Below, piece by piece: positions 42,011 through 51,311 of a stretch of 64,000 bases of DNA. The stretch spans positions 162,378 through 226,377 of the forward strand of contig DATJUX010000008.1 of NCBI GenBank assembly GCA_035502095.1, given 5' to 3'. The stretch comes from JAKANT01 sp035502095. GTDB lineage: Bacteria; Pseudomonadota; Gammaproteobacteria; Burkholderiales; Burkholderiaceae_F. Position numbers and translations under genes: made by a program. The notes beneath the pieces are model-generated. The model was not told the origin of the DNA, did no database searches, and saw only the letters and a program-made list of their open reading frames with translations. Every line of letters begins with the position of its first letter. Position 1 is the stretch's first letter.

Positions 42011-42301
42011 ATGGGCAACTGTTGGCATATGCGCGAAAGCGACAGTCTGATCCGCAACGCGCTCGCGTGCGCCCGCAAGGCGGGATTCGGCACGGTCGGG
42101 CGGGCCGAACGGAGCAAGGCGGTTGCAAAGCGGCGCGGGGAAGCGCTGCGCGCTTTCTTCCCGAAGTTATCGATCCGGCGCAACCACCCGATCGACTTCG
42201 CCCGCATGCGAGGAATCGAGCACTATCTCCGCGAGGCCGCCGATCTGGCGGAACTCGAGCGCCGCATCGCGCTCATCGAGCGCGACGCGGGCCGTCACTG
42301 A
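42011..42301 (+). CDS. Small DUF3563-like protein
   Basis: 96 residues from the ATG at 42011; starts at 41957 (TTG) or 42029 (ATG) are also possible because no site has a strong ribosome-binding sequence. It is basic in the middle (RAERSKAVAKRRGEALRAFF) and ends IEHYLREAADLAELERRIAL, which resembles the short C-terminal motif of DUF3563 proteins common in Burkholderiales. No known function. It overlaps the stop of the convergent ABC permease gene by 7 bases. Confidence 0.5.
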   Translation: MGNCWHMRESDSLIRNALACARKAGFGTVGRAERSKAVAKRRGEALRAFFPKLSIRRNHPIDFARMRGIEHYLREAADLAELERRIALIERDAGRH

Positions 42302-43092
42302 TTGGCGGACTCGAGCGTGGGTGCACTGGTTGCACGGCCGCGCGCAACGGCCGCGGCGCATACGATACCGAGCAGCGCCATCGTCATGACGACGACGGCG
42401 CCGGACGGGAGGTCGGCGACCGCGGAGACTGCAAGCCCCACTGCGTAGGCGGCAACGCCGGTCGCGAACGCTGTCCACTGCCGCCGGCGCGCGGCCGCGA
42501 TCGTCCGGGTCGCCAGCGCGGGAATGATCAGGCTGGCGAACACGAGGTACACGCCGACCAGCTGCACCGAGGCGGTGACCGCGAACGCGAACACGGCGTA
42601 GAACCCGATGCGGCCGAGCCGCGCGGCGAACAGGAACCAGACCACCAGCAATACGAGGGTCAGCACCGCGACGGGGCCGAGCTGGCGCAGGTTCACCCAG
42701 AGTATCTGCCCGACCAGGAGGTCCTTCAGATGCTCGCCGCCGTGCGGATTGTTCGCGAGCAGCAGGATGCCGGCGCAGGACGCGAGCACGAACAGGACGC
42801 CGATCAGCGCCTCCTGCACGTCGGGCCATCGCTTCTCCGTAAACGTGAGCAACAGCGCGCCAGCGAGCGCCGCCGCCACGGCGGCGATCTGCACCGCCCA
42901 GCCTTGCGGCTCCCACCCGGCCGCGTCGGCGGCGATGACGCCGATGCCCGCCACCTGGGCGATCGCGAGGTCGATGAAGACGATCCCGCGCGCCAGCACC
43001 TGGATGCCGAGCGGTACGTGGGTGGCGAGGACCAGCAGGCCGGCGATGAACGCCGGGCCGAGAATCGACAGGTCGAGGGCGGCGGTGTTCAT
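42295..43092 (-). CDS. Metal ABC transporter permease (ABC-3/ZnuB family)
   Basis: 265 residues with about eight hydrophobic segments. FIAGLLVLATHVPLGIQVLA, GIVFIDLAIAQVAGIGVIAA and the late YLVFASLIIPALATR are typical of the ZnuB/MntB/TroC permease family that imports zinc or manganese across the inner membrane. Its ATG overlaps the stop of the binding-protein gene (ATGA), so the two are translationally coupled. The cluster has no ATPase gene. The ATPase may be encoded elsewhere. Confidence 0.93.
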   Translation of the reverse strand: MNTAALDLSILGPAFIAGLLVLATHVPLGIQVLARGIVFIDLAIAQVAGIGVIAADAAGWEPQGWAVQIAAVAAALAGALLLTFTEKRWPDVQEALIGVLFVLASCAGILLLANNPHGGEHLKDLLVGQILWVNLRQLGPVAVLTLVLLVVWFLFAARLGRIGFYAVFAFAVTASVQLVGVYLVFASLIIPALATRTIAAARRRQWTAFATGVAAYAVGLAVSAVADLPSGAVVVMTMALLGIVCAAAVARGRATSAPTLESANQ

Positions 43093-44000
43093 TGTTGTGC
43101 CGCGAGCAGGCGCGCGATGGTGTCGTCGAACAATCCGAACAGGTCACGCGCCTTGTCCGAGCCGCCGACCGTGAACGGCAGCACGACCACCGGCAGCTTG
43201 GCCCGCTCGGCCAACCATTCCGAACTGCGGCCGTCGTTGTAGGCGGCGCGCAGGATCATCTTCGCCGGCTTCTGCTGCATCAACGTAAGCACTTCGGTCA
43301 ATGATCCGGTGGTGGGTTCCACCCCGGGCTTCGGTTCGAGCGTCGCGACTTCCACCAGGCCGAGCCACTGCTCAAGGTAGGGAAACGCCTTGTGCTGGAC
43401 CACGACCGGCGCGCCGCGCAATGGCGCGGCTTGCGATTGCCAGCGTTCGATCGCCGCGCTCCAGCGCTTGCTGAAATCGGCGTGGCGCGACCGGTAGTAC
43501 TCGGCGTTCGACCGATCCAGGTCTGCCAGTCGCTTCGCGAGCGCCTCGGCGATCGGCACGAAGTTGCGCGCGTCGGTCTGGATGTGCGGATTGCCCGCGG
43601 CATGCACGTCGCCCTCGGCACGATCGAGCCGGGTCGGCACTTCGAGCTTGGTCACGTAGTCCGCGGCTTCGAAGTAGCCCGGCTGCCCGGGCTGCACGGC
43701 GGTGTTGCCGGACTGGCGCACCAGCACGGGCAGCCAGCCGATCTCCAGTTCGGCGCCCGTGCACACGAGCAGGTCCGCGCTGCGCGCGCTTGCGATCAGG
43801 CTCGGCTTGGCCTGGATGCGATGCGGATCCTGCAGCGCATTGGTGGCCACGTAGATGCTTGCATGATCGCCGGCGAGTTCCTGCACCAGCGCGCCCCATT
43901 CGGGCTCGCACGCCATCACCTTCAGGGCGGCACTGGCACCGGGCGCAGCCGCGATCGCGCCGACCGCGAGCATCGAACCTACGAGATGGAAGAGTCGCAT
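43089..44000 (-). CDS. Zinc/manganese ABC substrate-binding protein (ZnuA-like)
   Basis: 303 residues with signal peptide (LVGSMLAVGAIAAAPGASA). Cluster A-I fold: LKVMACEPEWGALVQELAGD at the start, His60 in LQDPHRIQAKPS, His139 in GNPHIQTDARN and His203 in QHKAFPYLEQWLG are the usual metal ligands. The His-rich loop of zinc-specific ZnuA proteins is missing (only DRAEGDVHAAGNPH), so metal choice is uncertain. The cleft closes with the late TTGSLTEVLTLMQ helix. It lies 8 bases after the outer-membrane protein gene. Confidence 0.93.
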   Translation of the reverse strand: MRLFHLVGSMLAVGAIAAAPGASAALKVMACEPEWGALVQELAGDHASIYVATNALQDPHRIQAKPSLIASARSADLLVCTGAELEIGWLPVLVRQSGNTAVQPGQPGYFEAADYVTKLEVPTRLDRAEGDVHAAGNPHIQTDARNFVPIAEALAKRLADLDRSNAEYYRSRHADFSKRWSAAIERWQSQAAPLRGAPVVVQHKAFPYLEQWLGLVEVATLEPKPGVEPTTGSLTEVLTLMQQKPAKMILRAAYNDGRSSEWLAERAKLPVVVLPFTVGGSDKARDLFGLFDDTIARLLAAQQ

Positions 44001-44008
44001 GTTGTCCC

Positions 44009-45229
44009 TCAGAAAATGTGGGCGCCGTGCGCGCCCAGGCTCATCTGGTACTGCACGTAGATCTGGTTATCGGCTTTGCCTTCGCGCGCACGATCGCTCG
44101 CCAGTTGCAGGCGGATGCGGCTGAACTCGCTCGTGTTGAAGTCGGCCATCCAGGTCAGGCGCGACGGATGCGCGCTCGAATCCTGCGCGAGAAACGCGGC
44201 ATTGCCGTCGAGGTCGACCGTGCCGCTGTCGAGGATGTCGTAGCGGAGGCCAGTGCGCCACCGCGGCGCGAACTGGTAGACGGCCTGCACGTAAGTGCCG
44301 GACTGACGGCTCGAGTAGGCCCCCGGCGCGGCCACCCCGGTGACGTCGTAGGTGAGCGTGCCGCTCTCGCGCCGGTAGAAGTATTCGCTCTGCAGCTTGA
44401 AGTTCTGGCGCGACGGGTTGCCGTTCGGCGCCCACTTCCAGACGAAGTCGACGATCCAGAGCCGGCTCTTTCCGGAGAAGGCGTCCGTGACGGCGTTGCC
44501 AGCGAGATCGACGGTGTCGTCGGTGCGGTCCTGCGGCGACACCTGCATATAGGAGATTCCGGCGCGCCAGCTGCTGCTGTCGCCCCAGTCGCCGCCCGCG
44601 TGCGCGAACACCGCGCCGCGACCGATGCCGTTCTTGTCGCGTTCGGACCCGGGGAAATTGCTGCCGCGGCCCGCCTCGGCGCCGAACTCGAGGAACAGGG
44701 GCGTGGGTGCGACCCAGCGCACCTGCACGCCGTCGTCGTGCAACTGCGCGCCGAGAAACGCGCTGTAGACGAGCGGGCTGTCGACGAAATCCCAGGTGTG
44801 CGAGTGTTGTTCGTTCAGGTAACCGATGCCCGAGAAGAAGCGGCCGAACTTGACCGTGAAGCCGTTGCCGAGCGCCGTCGTCTGCACGAATGCCTCTTCC
44901 ACGTCGACCTGGTTGTCGGGCGTGACCGAGATGTTCGCGGCGCCGTAGAAGTACGGGTCGATGTTGGCCGAGATGCCGAGTTCCGATTCGCTGAGGCTGA
45001 AGCCGCGCGGCCCCGGTGCGATATCGGGCGGGTTGAGGAAACCCTGGATCCGGTAGTCGTCCGGGTCTCGCGAGAGGTTCGCATAGGTTCCTGAGAGAAT
45101 TAGGGAAAGTGCAGGATTGAAGGAACTGGACGAAGCGGCGCCGCCTTGCGGCGGGGCCTGGGCCGGCGCTCCGTCGATGCCGAATGCGAGTGCGGCGAGC
45201 AGCCACACGCGCGCAAGTCGTTGGGACAT
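44009..45229 (-). CDS. Outer-membrane beta-barrel protein linked to metal uptake
   Basis: 406 residues with signal peptide (VWLLAALAFGIDGAPAQA). Alternating amphipathic strands run the full length (AGISYMQVSPQDRT, FKLQSEYFYRRESGTLTY, FAPRWRTGLRYDILDSG) and the last residue is Phe, as in outer-membrane barrels. FNPALSLILSGTYANLSRD at the mature N-terminus, the early ESELGISANIDPYFYGAANI and the EEAFVQ stretch recur in a family seen beside zinc ABC genes. There is no TonB plug domain, so transport would be by diffusion or by an unknown mechanism. Operon with the binding protein and permease. Confidence 0.85.
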   Translation of the reverse strand: MSQRLARVWLLAALAFGIDGAPAQAPPQGGAASSSSFNPALSLILSGTYANLSRDPDDYRIQGFLNPPDIAPGPRGFSLSESELGISANIDPYFYGAANISVTPDNQVDVEEAFVQTTALGNGFTVKFGRFFSGIGYLNEQHSHTWDFVDSPLVYSAFLGAQLHDDGVQVRWVAPTPLFLEFGAEAGRGSNFPGSERDKNGIGRGAVFAHAGGDWGDSSSWRAGISYMQVSPQDRTDDTVDLAGNAVTDAFSGKSRLWIVDFVWKWAPNGNPSRQNFKLQSEYFYRRESGTLTYDVTGVAAPGAYSSRQSGTYVQAVYQFAPRWRTGLRYDILDSGTVDLDGNAAFLAQDSSAHPSRLTWMADFNTSEFSRIRLQLASDRAREGKADNQIYVQYQMSLGAHGAHIF

Positions 45230-45301
45230 GTCTGCCTCGCAGGATTCGAATGAATGACCGCGCGCGCCGTGCGGCCCGGCGCGCGCGGGGTCAGAGCAAG
45301 C

Positions 45302-45631
45302 TCAGACCGTGCGAGGTGGGGCGCGCGACTGATAGGTGCGCGTGAGCTGCGCGCCGGTGCTGTGATGCTGCGTCTGCGGCACCACGTACTCGAGCGCGGC
45401 GGACAGCAACGGCGGCGCCGCCGGCGCGGCGCCTGCCGCGACCTGCGCGTACGTCAGGCACAGGTCACAGTGGCGCTCGCCGAGTGGAGCGCGCTTGTCG
45501 GGCGACTCCTGGCTGGCGGATCTGAGCGCATCGACGCCGTGCGCGAGCGCATGCAGCGCCGCACCATGCTGCGCAAGCAGCAGGGCCGCGACCAGGAGAT
45601 AGACGAACCGCTTGCCGAAGGCCCGCAGCAT
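45302..45631 (-). CDS. DUF2946-like exported small protein
   Basis: 109 residues. A signal-like hydrophobic N-terminus (FVYLLVAALLLAQHGAALHA) is followed by HALAHGVDALR and a metal-binding-looking RHCDLCLTYAQV, then a Pro/Ala-rich segment. This layout (HALAH then H-C-x2-C) matches DUF2946 proteins encoded beside copper, zinc or TonB uptake genes. It lies 72 bases upstream of the outer-membrane barrel on the same strand, so it is probably part of the metal-uptake operon. A role in metal delivery is inferred only. Confidence 0.6.
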   Translation of the reverse strand: MLRAFGKRFVYLLVAALLLAQHGAALHALAHGVDALRSASQESPDKRAPLGERHCDLCLTYAQVAAGAAPAAPPLLSAALEYVVPQTQHHSTGAQLTRTYQSRAPPRTV

Positions 45632-45741
45632 GGAGCGCGCAGTCTACGCGCCGGACCCGCCGCCGCCGAAGTCACGACGCAAGGTGGTTGCAAGCCCCGC
45701 CACATGCGGCGCTACCACGATGGGCAGACTGAACGCGGCCG

Positions 45742-46086
45742 TTACTCGTCGACGACGACGACCGGCCCGCCGTGCACCAGCGCGGGAACCGGGTGACCGG
45801 CAGCGCGCTGCACCTTGGTGCGCGATGATTTCGTCGCGGCCGCGTTGGTCTTGGACGGCGTTCGTTTGGCGCGCTTCGGGTCCGCGTGGAGATCGAAGGC
45901 CCCGAGGCGGTCCGAATCGCTTCCCTTCAGCCGCGTGCGCGGGATGACCAGCGTGAAATTGCGCGCCTTGCGGCTGGCATAGTCGCTGAGCCAGATCTTC
46001 TTGTCGCTCACGGTGATTTCGACCCGGCCGTCGCCGATCGGCAGGATGACTGTGGGAACGGGGACCTTCTCTCTGGAGCTCGCCAT
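45742..46086 (-). CDS. Unknown basic-tailed protein, 114 residues
   Basis: Start at the ATG 46086 with AGGAGA upstream; the frame is open earlier without support. The N-terminal half looks folded (VPTVILPIGDGRVEITVSDK, IWLSDYASRKARNFTLVIPR), the C-terminal half is Lys/Arg/Ala-rich (KRAKRTPSKTNAAATKSSRT). The tail resembles histone-like or nucleic-acid-binding extensions. I do not recognise it. It lies upstream of the DUF2946-like gene on the same strand and is divergent from the CHAT-domain gene. Confidence 0.65.
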   Translation of the reverse strand: MASSREKVPVPTVILPIGDGRVEITVSDKKIWLSDYASRKARNFTLVIPRTRLKGSDSDRLGAFDLHADPKRAKRTPSKTNAAATKSSRTKVQRAAGHPVPALVHGGPVVVVDE

Positions 46087-46175
46087 GACTTCTCCTGTAC
46101 TGGGCAGCGGATCGCCGCGCAGGGCGTGAGCCTGCGCCATGCTTACTGTACGGTTACAACTCCGACGAACGCAAT

Positions 46176-49100
46176 GTGAATTCTCTGCAAGCGAAGAGCG
46201 CCGCGTGTCTTCTGTGCTCGCTTGTTTGCGCGCCGTCGCCGGCCGTCCCGCCATCGGGTTGCGACGCTGCGTGGGCGGATGACGCTACACCTCATCTCGT
46301 CGCGGTCGACGCTGCCGCGGCCGCTTTCAAGCTCGGTTCGCTGCTGATCGCGCGGGCGCGCCTCGACGGCGCCCCGCCGCAGCTGTTGCAGGCGACGCAA
46401 CCTGCGATCCCGCTCAGCGCACAGCTCGTCGCCGCGGGACCTTCGCGGTGGCGTGTGCGTGGCCCGATCGAGATCGATGACGAGTGCACGCTCGAAGTCG
46501 ACGTCCAAGTAGGACTCGAGAATCCCGATTCGAACACGGCACTTGCGGCGCGCGTGCTCGTGCTGCTCGGGCAGGCACGGCGAGCGTTCGAGGATGCGCA
46601 GCTAGAGCGCGCGGCCGAACTGGCACAGCAAGCCTTGGCCGAGCCAAACCTCGCAACCGAACAACCGGTGCTTGCCGCGACGATCGCGGCCTTCTCGATC
46701 GAACGTCTCATCGACCAGCGGCAACTCGGTCGCGCCGCCCAGCTTGCGCAGCAGATGCGGCCCGAGATCCAGGGCAAGCTCGCTCCCGTGCAGCCGGCAT
46801 TCCTCCGCTTCGAGCTTGCGACCGTACGTCTGACGCCATGGCCCGAGGCGCTCGCCGAGCGCCTGCGACTCCAGGGTCTGCTCGACACGACCTTCGGGCC
46901 GCGCAGTCAGCCCGCGCTGGAAAACCGCGTACGTTATGCGAACAACCTGCTCGTGCTCGGTCGCGGCGAAGCAGCGTTGGCGGAATTCGCCGCGCTCGAG
47001 TCCAGTTTCGGCGGCGACAGACGGCTGGCGCCATGGTTGCGGATCCTGCTTGCCCGCAGCCACGCCAACGCACTGTCGTTGCAAGGCCAGCAGGAGGCGC
47101 AGATCGAGCGCTTGCGAGCGCTGCGTGAGGATCTGGCGCGGCGATACGGGCCGGACGATCGACGTGTCGTCGACGTCGATGACGACATCGCGCGCGGCAT
47201 GGCCGATGGCGGGCGCCTTCCCGAGGCGATGGTGCTCGCTGCCCGCGTGTTTCTGTGGCGCGACCGCATGCTCGGGCCCGGACATCCGCGTACTCAGGAG
47301 AGCGCACGCCTGCTCGCGCTGCTGTTCGGGCGCAGCGGTCGTTACGGTACTGCGCGTGCGCTGCTCGAAGACCTGCTGCAGCGGATCGACCCGGAGGCCG
47401 ACATGAGCCTCGCCATCCGCGCCTGGCGGGACATCGCGACCTGGGCGGCGATGGACGGCGAGCCCGGCGCGGCGCTCGACCTGATGGGACAGGCTCATCG
47501 CGCCGCGCGCGAGCGCTTCTCTGCCGATTCGGTCTTTGCGATCGGCCTCGCGATCGACTACGGATGGCTGCTCGTGCGCTCGGGAGATACACGGACCGGA
47601 TGCGACCTGCTGAACAGTGTGCTCGAGCGTGCGCCGCGCGCCAACGGGCTGCGCGAGTGGGTCGAGGCGGGTTATGCCCGCTGCCTGCTTGCGCGTCCGG
47701 ATCCTGGTGCGCAGGATGCTCAACGGGCGGTCGCGCTACTGCGCGATGCCTACGACGCGGCGAAGCAATCGGTCGGTGCGGACGAAGCGCGCACTCTCGT
47801 GTGGCAATCGCTGTTGGCCGGCGCCGAGGTGCGCCTGGGTCACCGCGCCGAGGCAAAGAGACTGCTGGTCGAATTCGTGCACCGTGCGGAGCGCAACCGT
47901 GAGGCGCTGGCGACGGGGTCCGCCCTGCGTGACAGCACCTTCGGCATGTGGATCGCCGAAAACGACTCGATGGCCGGTTACCGCACGCTCGCCTTGTTGC
48001 ATGCGCAGGACGGGGAACTCGACGACGCGCTGCGCGTGGCCGAACTCGCGCGCGACCGTCAGTTGCGCGACCGCTTCGCCGAGCGGCGCTGGGTGCAACT
48101 CGCAGCCGGCGTGCCGGAGCGGGCACAGCTGCGCGACCTGCAGGCGCAGCGCCAGCGGCTCGACGAGGCGATCGCGGTGGCCGATGTCGCGACCCGCGTA
48201 CGCCTCGAGGCGGAGCGCATCGGCGTCGTCGATGCGGTGGACAAGCTCGAACGCGAACTCGCATTGCGCTTTCCGCACGCAGCGAGCCCGCTCACCCCGA
48301 CCGTCGCCGCGATCCAGGCCCGCCTCGCGCCCGACACGGCGCTGGTGGCCTATCAGCATGCCGGCGATACGTGGTGGATCACATGGATCGATGCGCGCGA
48401 GGCGCGTGTGCAGCCGATCCAGGACAGCGCAAATCTCGCGGTGGCCGCGCGCGCGTGGGCGCGCGCGGTGCGCGGCGAACCGGTGCGCGTCTGGGCGCTG
48501 GCGGATGGTCGTTGGGTCGCGTCGTACGTGCGGCCGCAAGACGCGGTCGCGCGTGTGCCGATCGATGCCGTGGCCGCGCGCCTCGGCGGCGCATTGCTCG
48601 CGCCGCTCGGCGAGCCGGCGCACGCAGCGAGCCACCTCGTCGTCGTCGCCGACGACGAGCTCACCGGCCTGCCGCTCGACGCACTCCCGCTGGATGCGAA
48701 CCGGACTCCGGCCGTGATGCGCTTCGAGATCACGTATGCGGCCTCGTTCGGCGGCTGGATCGAGCTGCGCGATCGCGCGCCGCGCGGCGGCTGGCCGCGC
48801 GATCTGCTCGCCCTCGGCGCGGTCGAGGAGAGCGACGCCACGCGCGCAGCCACCCCGGCCTCCCTCGGATCGTTTGCCGTGGCCACGCGTGGATCCTGGG
48901 ACCCGCTGCCATTCGCGCGCAGGGAGATCGAGCAGATCGCGCAGTCGTTTGCGCCATCCCGGGTGCGCGTGCTGCTTGGGCATGCGGCGAGCAAGGAATC
49001 GCTCGCGGCGGCCAGCCGCAGCGGCGAGCTCGCGGGCTACCGCTACGTTCACTTCGCGACCCATGCGCTGGTCGAGCCCGCATTTGCGGAGCGCGCGGCG

Positions 49101-49475
49101 CTGGTGCTCGCGGCGAGCGGAAACGCGGACGCGTATCTCACCGCCACCGAACTCGCCGGCCTGTCGATGAACTCCGAGCTCGTCGTGCTCTCGGCGTGCG
49201 ACACCGGCGTCGGCCGGTACGAGCGGGGTCAGGGCTTGCTCGGCTTCGCGTTCGCGGCCCTGGCGGCCGGCAATCGCGGGGCAGTGCTCTCGCTCTGGCC
49301 GGTGGCCGACGACACGACGGCTCATCTGATGGCGCGCTTCTATGCCCGCATGCATCGCGGACAGTCGCCCGCGGCCGCGCTGACGGAGATCAAGCGCGAG
49401 TTCGTGCGCTCGCGCGACCCGCGCGAGCGCGATCCGCGCGTGTGGGCTGCGTTCCTCCTGTACGGCGGGTCATAG
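46176..49475 (+). CDS. Large TPR-CHAT protein, probably exported
   Basis: 1,099 residues. A Cys-rich hydrophobic N-terminus (SAACLLCSLVCAPSPAVPPS) resembles a signal peptide. Residues of about 120-650 are helical repeats of TPR type. The C-terminal third is a CHAT domain (caspase-like), with catalytic His963 in YVHFATHAL and Cys1008 in VVLSACDTG, then YERGQGLLGFAFAALAAGNR. Both catalytic residues are intact, so it may be a cysteine peptidase. Some TPR-CHAT proteins are CRISPR-linked effectors (craspase, TPR-CHAT of type III-E) but no CRISPR gene is nearby. The start is a GTG without a strong ribosome site. Confidence 0.93.
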   Translation: MNSLQAKSAACLLCSLVCAPSPAVPPSGCDAAWADDATPHLVAVDAAAAAFKLGSLLIARARLDGAPPQLLQATQPAIPLSAQLVAAGPSRWRVRGPIEIDDECTLEVDVQVGLENPDSNTALAARVLVLLGQARRAFEDAQLERAAELAQQALAEPNLATEQPVLAATIAAFSIERLIDQRQLGRAAQLAQQMRPEIQGKLAPVQPAFLRFELATVRLTPWPEALAERLRLQGLLDTTFGPRSQPALENRVRYANNLLVLGRGEAALAEFAALESSFGGDRRLAPWLRILLARSHANALSLQGQQEAQIERLRALREDLARRYGPDDRRVVDVDDDIARGMADGGRLPEAMVLAARVFLWRDRMLGPGHPRTQESARLLALLFGRSGRYGTARALLEDLLQRIDPEADMSLAIRAWRDIATWAAMDGEPGAALDLMGQAHRAARERFSADSVFAIGLAIDYGWLLVRSGDTRTGCDLLNSVLERAPRANGLREWVEAGYARCLLARPDPGAQDAQRAVALLRDAYDAAKQSVGADEARTLVWQSLLAGAEVRLGHRAEAKRLLVEFVHRAERNREALATGSALRDSTFGMWIAENDSMAGYRTLALLHAQDGELDDALRVAELARDRQLRDRFAERRWVQLAAGVPERAQLRDLQAQRQRLDEAIAVADVATRVRLEAERIGVVDAVDKLERELALRFPHAASPLTPTVAAIQARLAPDTALVAYQHAGDTWWITWIDAREARVQPIQDSANLAVAARAWARAVRGEPVRVWALADGRWVASYVRPQDAVARVPIDAVAARLGGALLAPLGEPAHAASHLVVVADDELTGLPLDALPLDANRTPAVMRFEITYAASFGGWIELRDRAPRGGWPRDLLALGAVEESDATRAATPASLGSFAVATRGSWDPLPFARREIEQIAQSFAPSRVRVLLGHAASKESLAAASRSGELAGYRYVHFATHALVEPAFAERAALVLAASGNADAYLTATELAGLSMNSELVVLSACDTGVGRYERGQGLLGFAFAALAAGNRGAVLSLWPVADDTTAHLMARFYARMHRGQSPAAALTEIKREFVRSRDPRERDPRVWAAFLLYGGS

Positions 49476-49910
49476 GCGAATGGCTCGATGAGGATGGACT
49501 CAGTGGAAACCCGAGACGCTGCTGGCTTCAGCAGGTCATGGCAACTCGCGGTGTCATCTATCACCTGTATCCCGCCGCCGGCAGGGCGGCCGACGCACGA
49601 TCAGAAACGCTCCGTAGTGCGACCGCGATGCACCAGCGCGGAGCGAATTGCGGATCGATTACAGACGTAATGCCCAACTGACCGTTCGGGCAGGTGGCAA
49701 GCGCCGACGCGGGCATTAGGGTCGTGTCGCACCTGCGCACGACCGGACGATGACGACGAGCGGCCTCGTTCCTCCCGACACTGCGGTGGCAGGAACAACC
49801 TGACATGAATCCGTGAGGCGCCTGAAAAACATGTGTCCGCGAACTTACGCTGGCGCCCCTTCCCGAACGACACAACTTCCATTGCGGGCGACCTGCGCCC
49901 GATCGACGCC
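49476..49910. other. Intergenic region, no gene seen
   Basis: 435 bases between the CHAT gene and the efflux operon. Short frames exist on both strands, but none has a ribosome-binding site or sensible composition. The efflux promoter should lie here; no regulator gene or clear operator dyad was found. Confidence 0.5.
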
Positions 49911-51194
49911 ATGAATCGACTTCGCGTGCTCCCGGCCGTTCGCCTGCCCTTTGCCGTCGTGACCGCTGCGCGCGCCGGCGCGGTGCTTTTCCTGTCACTC
50001 GCACTCGCCGCGTGCGGCCGCGGCCAGCAGCAGGGTGGGTTCTCCGGTTTTCCGCCCGCGCCGGTGACGCTTGCGGAAGTGAAGACCGTCACCGTGCCGC
50101 TGCGCTTTGAGTACGTCGGCCAGACCGCGGGCAGCAAGGAGGCCGAGGTGCGGGCACGCGTGCAGGGCATCCTCGAAAAGCGCACGTACCAGGAAGGCGG
50201 TCGTGTCGCGGCTGGACAGACGCTGTTCGTCATCGATCCCAAGCCTTACGCGGTGATGGTCGCGCAGAACGAGGCCAGCCTGGCGCAGGCGCAGGCCGAA
50301 TATGCACAAGCCAAGCGCAACCTCGAACGACTGCGCGGACTGATCGAGGAGAACGCGATCAGCCGGCGCGAGTTCGACGATGCCGTGTCGGCAGAAGAGG
50401 CCACTTCCGCCGGCGTCAAGCTCGCGCAGGCCAAGGTGGCGGAATCGCGCCTGAATCTCGGCTACACGACGGTGGTGTCGCCGGTCGCGGGATACGCCAG
50501 CCGCGCGCTCAAGTCCGAGGGCAGCCTCGTGTCGCCCGGGCAGGACAGCCTGCTCACGACGATCTCGCAGATCGATCCGATCTACGTCAACTTCAGCATC
50601 TCGGAAGCCGAGATGCTGCGCATCGATCGTCTGAGTGCGGAGGGCAAGATCGTCGCGCCGGATCCGAAGAAGGGGCAGGAGGTCGCGCTGCGGCTGTCGG
50701 ATGGCACGCTGTTTCCGCGCAAGGGCCGGCTCGCATTCATCGATCCGCGCATCAACCCGGATTCGGGCTCGTTCGACGCGCGCGCGACGGTTGCCAACGC
50801 CGATGCGGCATTGAAGCCGGGCCAGTTCGTGCGCGTGCTGGTCGAAGGCAACACGCGCCCGAACTCGATCGTCGTGCCCCAGCGCGCGGTGATGGAAGGT
50901 CCGCAGGGCAAGTTCGTCTACGTGGCAGCGAAAAGTGCCGGGGGCAAGGACGTCGCCCAGCCGCGGCCGGTGGTGGTGGGCGACTGGGCCGAGGTCGACG
51001 GCGCCAACCAGTGGATCGTCGAATCCGGCCTGCAGCCGGGCGACCAGATCGTCGTCGACGGCATGGCGAAGATCTTCCCCGTACCCGGGGGCGCGCCCAT
51101 CATGCTCGGACCCCCGCCGGGAGCCGATCCGGCGCAGGGCGGCCAGCCCGGCGCAGCGAAGGGCGAGGTCAAGCAGGCCGACGCGAAGAAGTAG
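49911..51194 (+). CDS. RND efflux periplasmic adaptor (AcrA/MexA family)
   Basis: 427 residues from the ATG at 49911. Lipobox LAAC (32-35) predicts a lipid-anchored periplasmic protein. Barrel-sandwich: FEYVGQTAGSKEAEVRARVQ, GILEKRTYQEGGRVAAGQTL, then a coiled hairpin AEYAQAKRNLERLRGLIEEN, then AGYASRALKSEGSLVSPGQD and LNLGYTTVVSPVAG. It bridges the RND pump and the outer-membrane channel. The Pro/Gly-rich C-terminus is variable. First gene of a three-gene operon, 117 bases before the pump gene. No adjacent regulator. Confidence 0.95.
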   Translation: MNRLRVLPAVRLPFAVVTAARAGAVLFLSLALAACGRGQQQGGFSGFPPAPVTLAEVKTVTVPLRFEYVGQTAGSKEAEVRARVQGILEKRTYQEGGRVAAGQTLFVIDPKPYAVMVAQNEASLAQAQAEYAQAKRNLERLRGLIEENAISRREFDDAVSAEEATSAGVKLAQAKVAESRLNLGYTTVVSPVAGYASRALKSEGSLVSPGQDSLLTTISQIDPIYVNFSISEAEMLRIDRLSAEGKIVAPDPKKGQEVALRLSDGTLFPRKGRLAFIDPRINPDSGSFDARATVANADAALKPGQFVRVLVEGNTRPNSIVVPQRAVMEGPQGKFVYVAAKSAGGKDVAQPRPVVVGDWAEVDGANQWIVESGLQPGDQIVVDGMAKIFPVPGGAPIMLGPPPGADPAQGGQPGAAKGEVKQADAKK

Positions 51195-51311
51195 GCCCGG
51201 TCGCGTGTCGTCCGGCAGGCGCCGCGACATACCGTCCGCGCGCCGGACCGACTGCATCACGACGCGCACGCGGCGCCGGCACTGAACCCAGGAACTGGAC
51301 AGGACTCCCCG

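Noticed and set aside
46176..49475. CHAT protein as part of a CRISPR type III-E (TPR-CHAT) system
   Set aside because: No cas gene or repeat array is present in the window, and the N-terminus looks like a signal peptide, which does not fit a cytoplasmic CRISPR effector.
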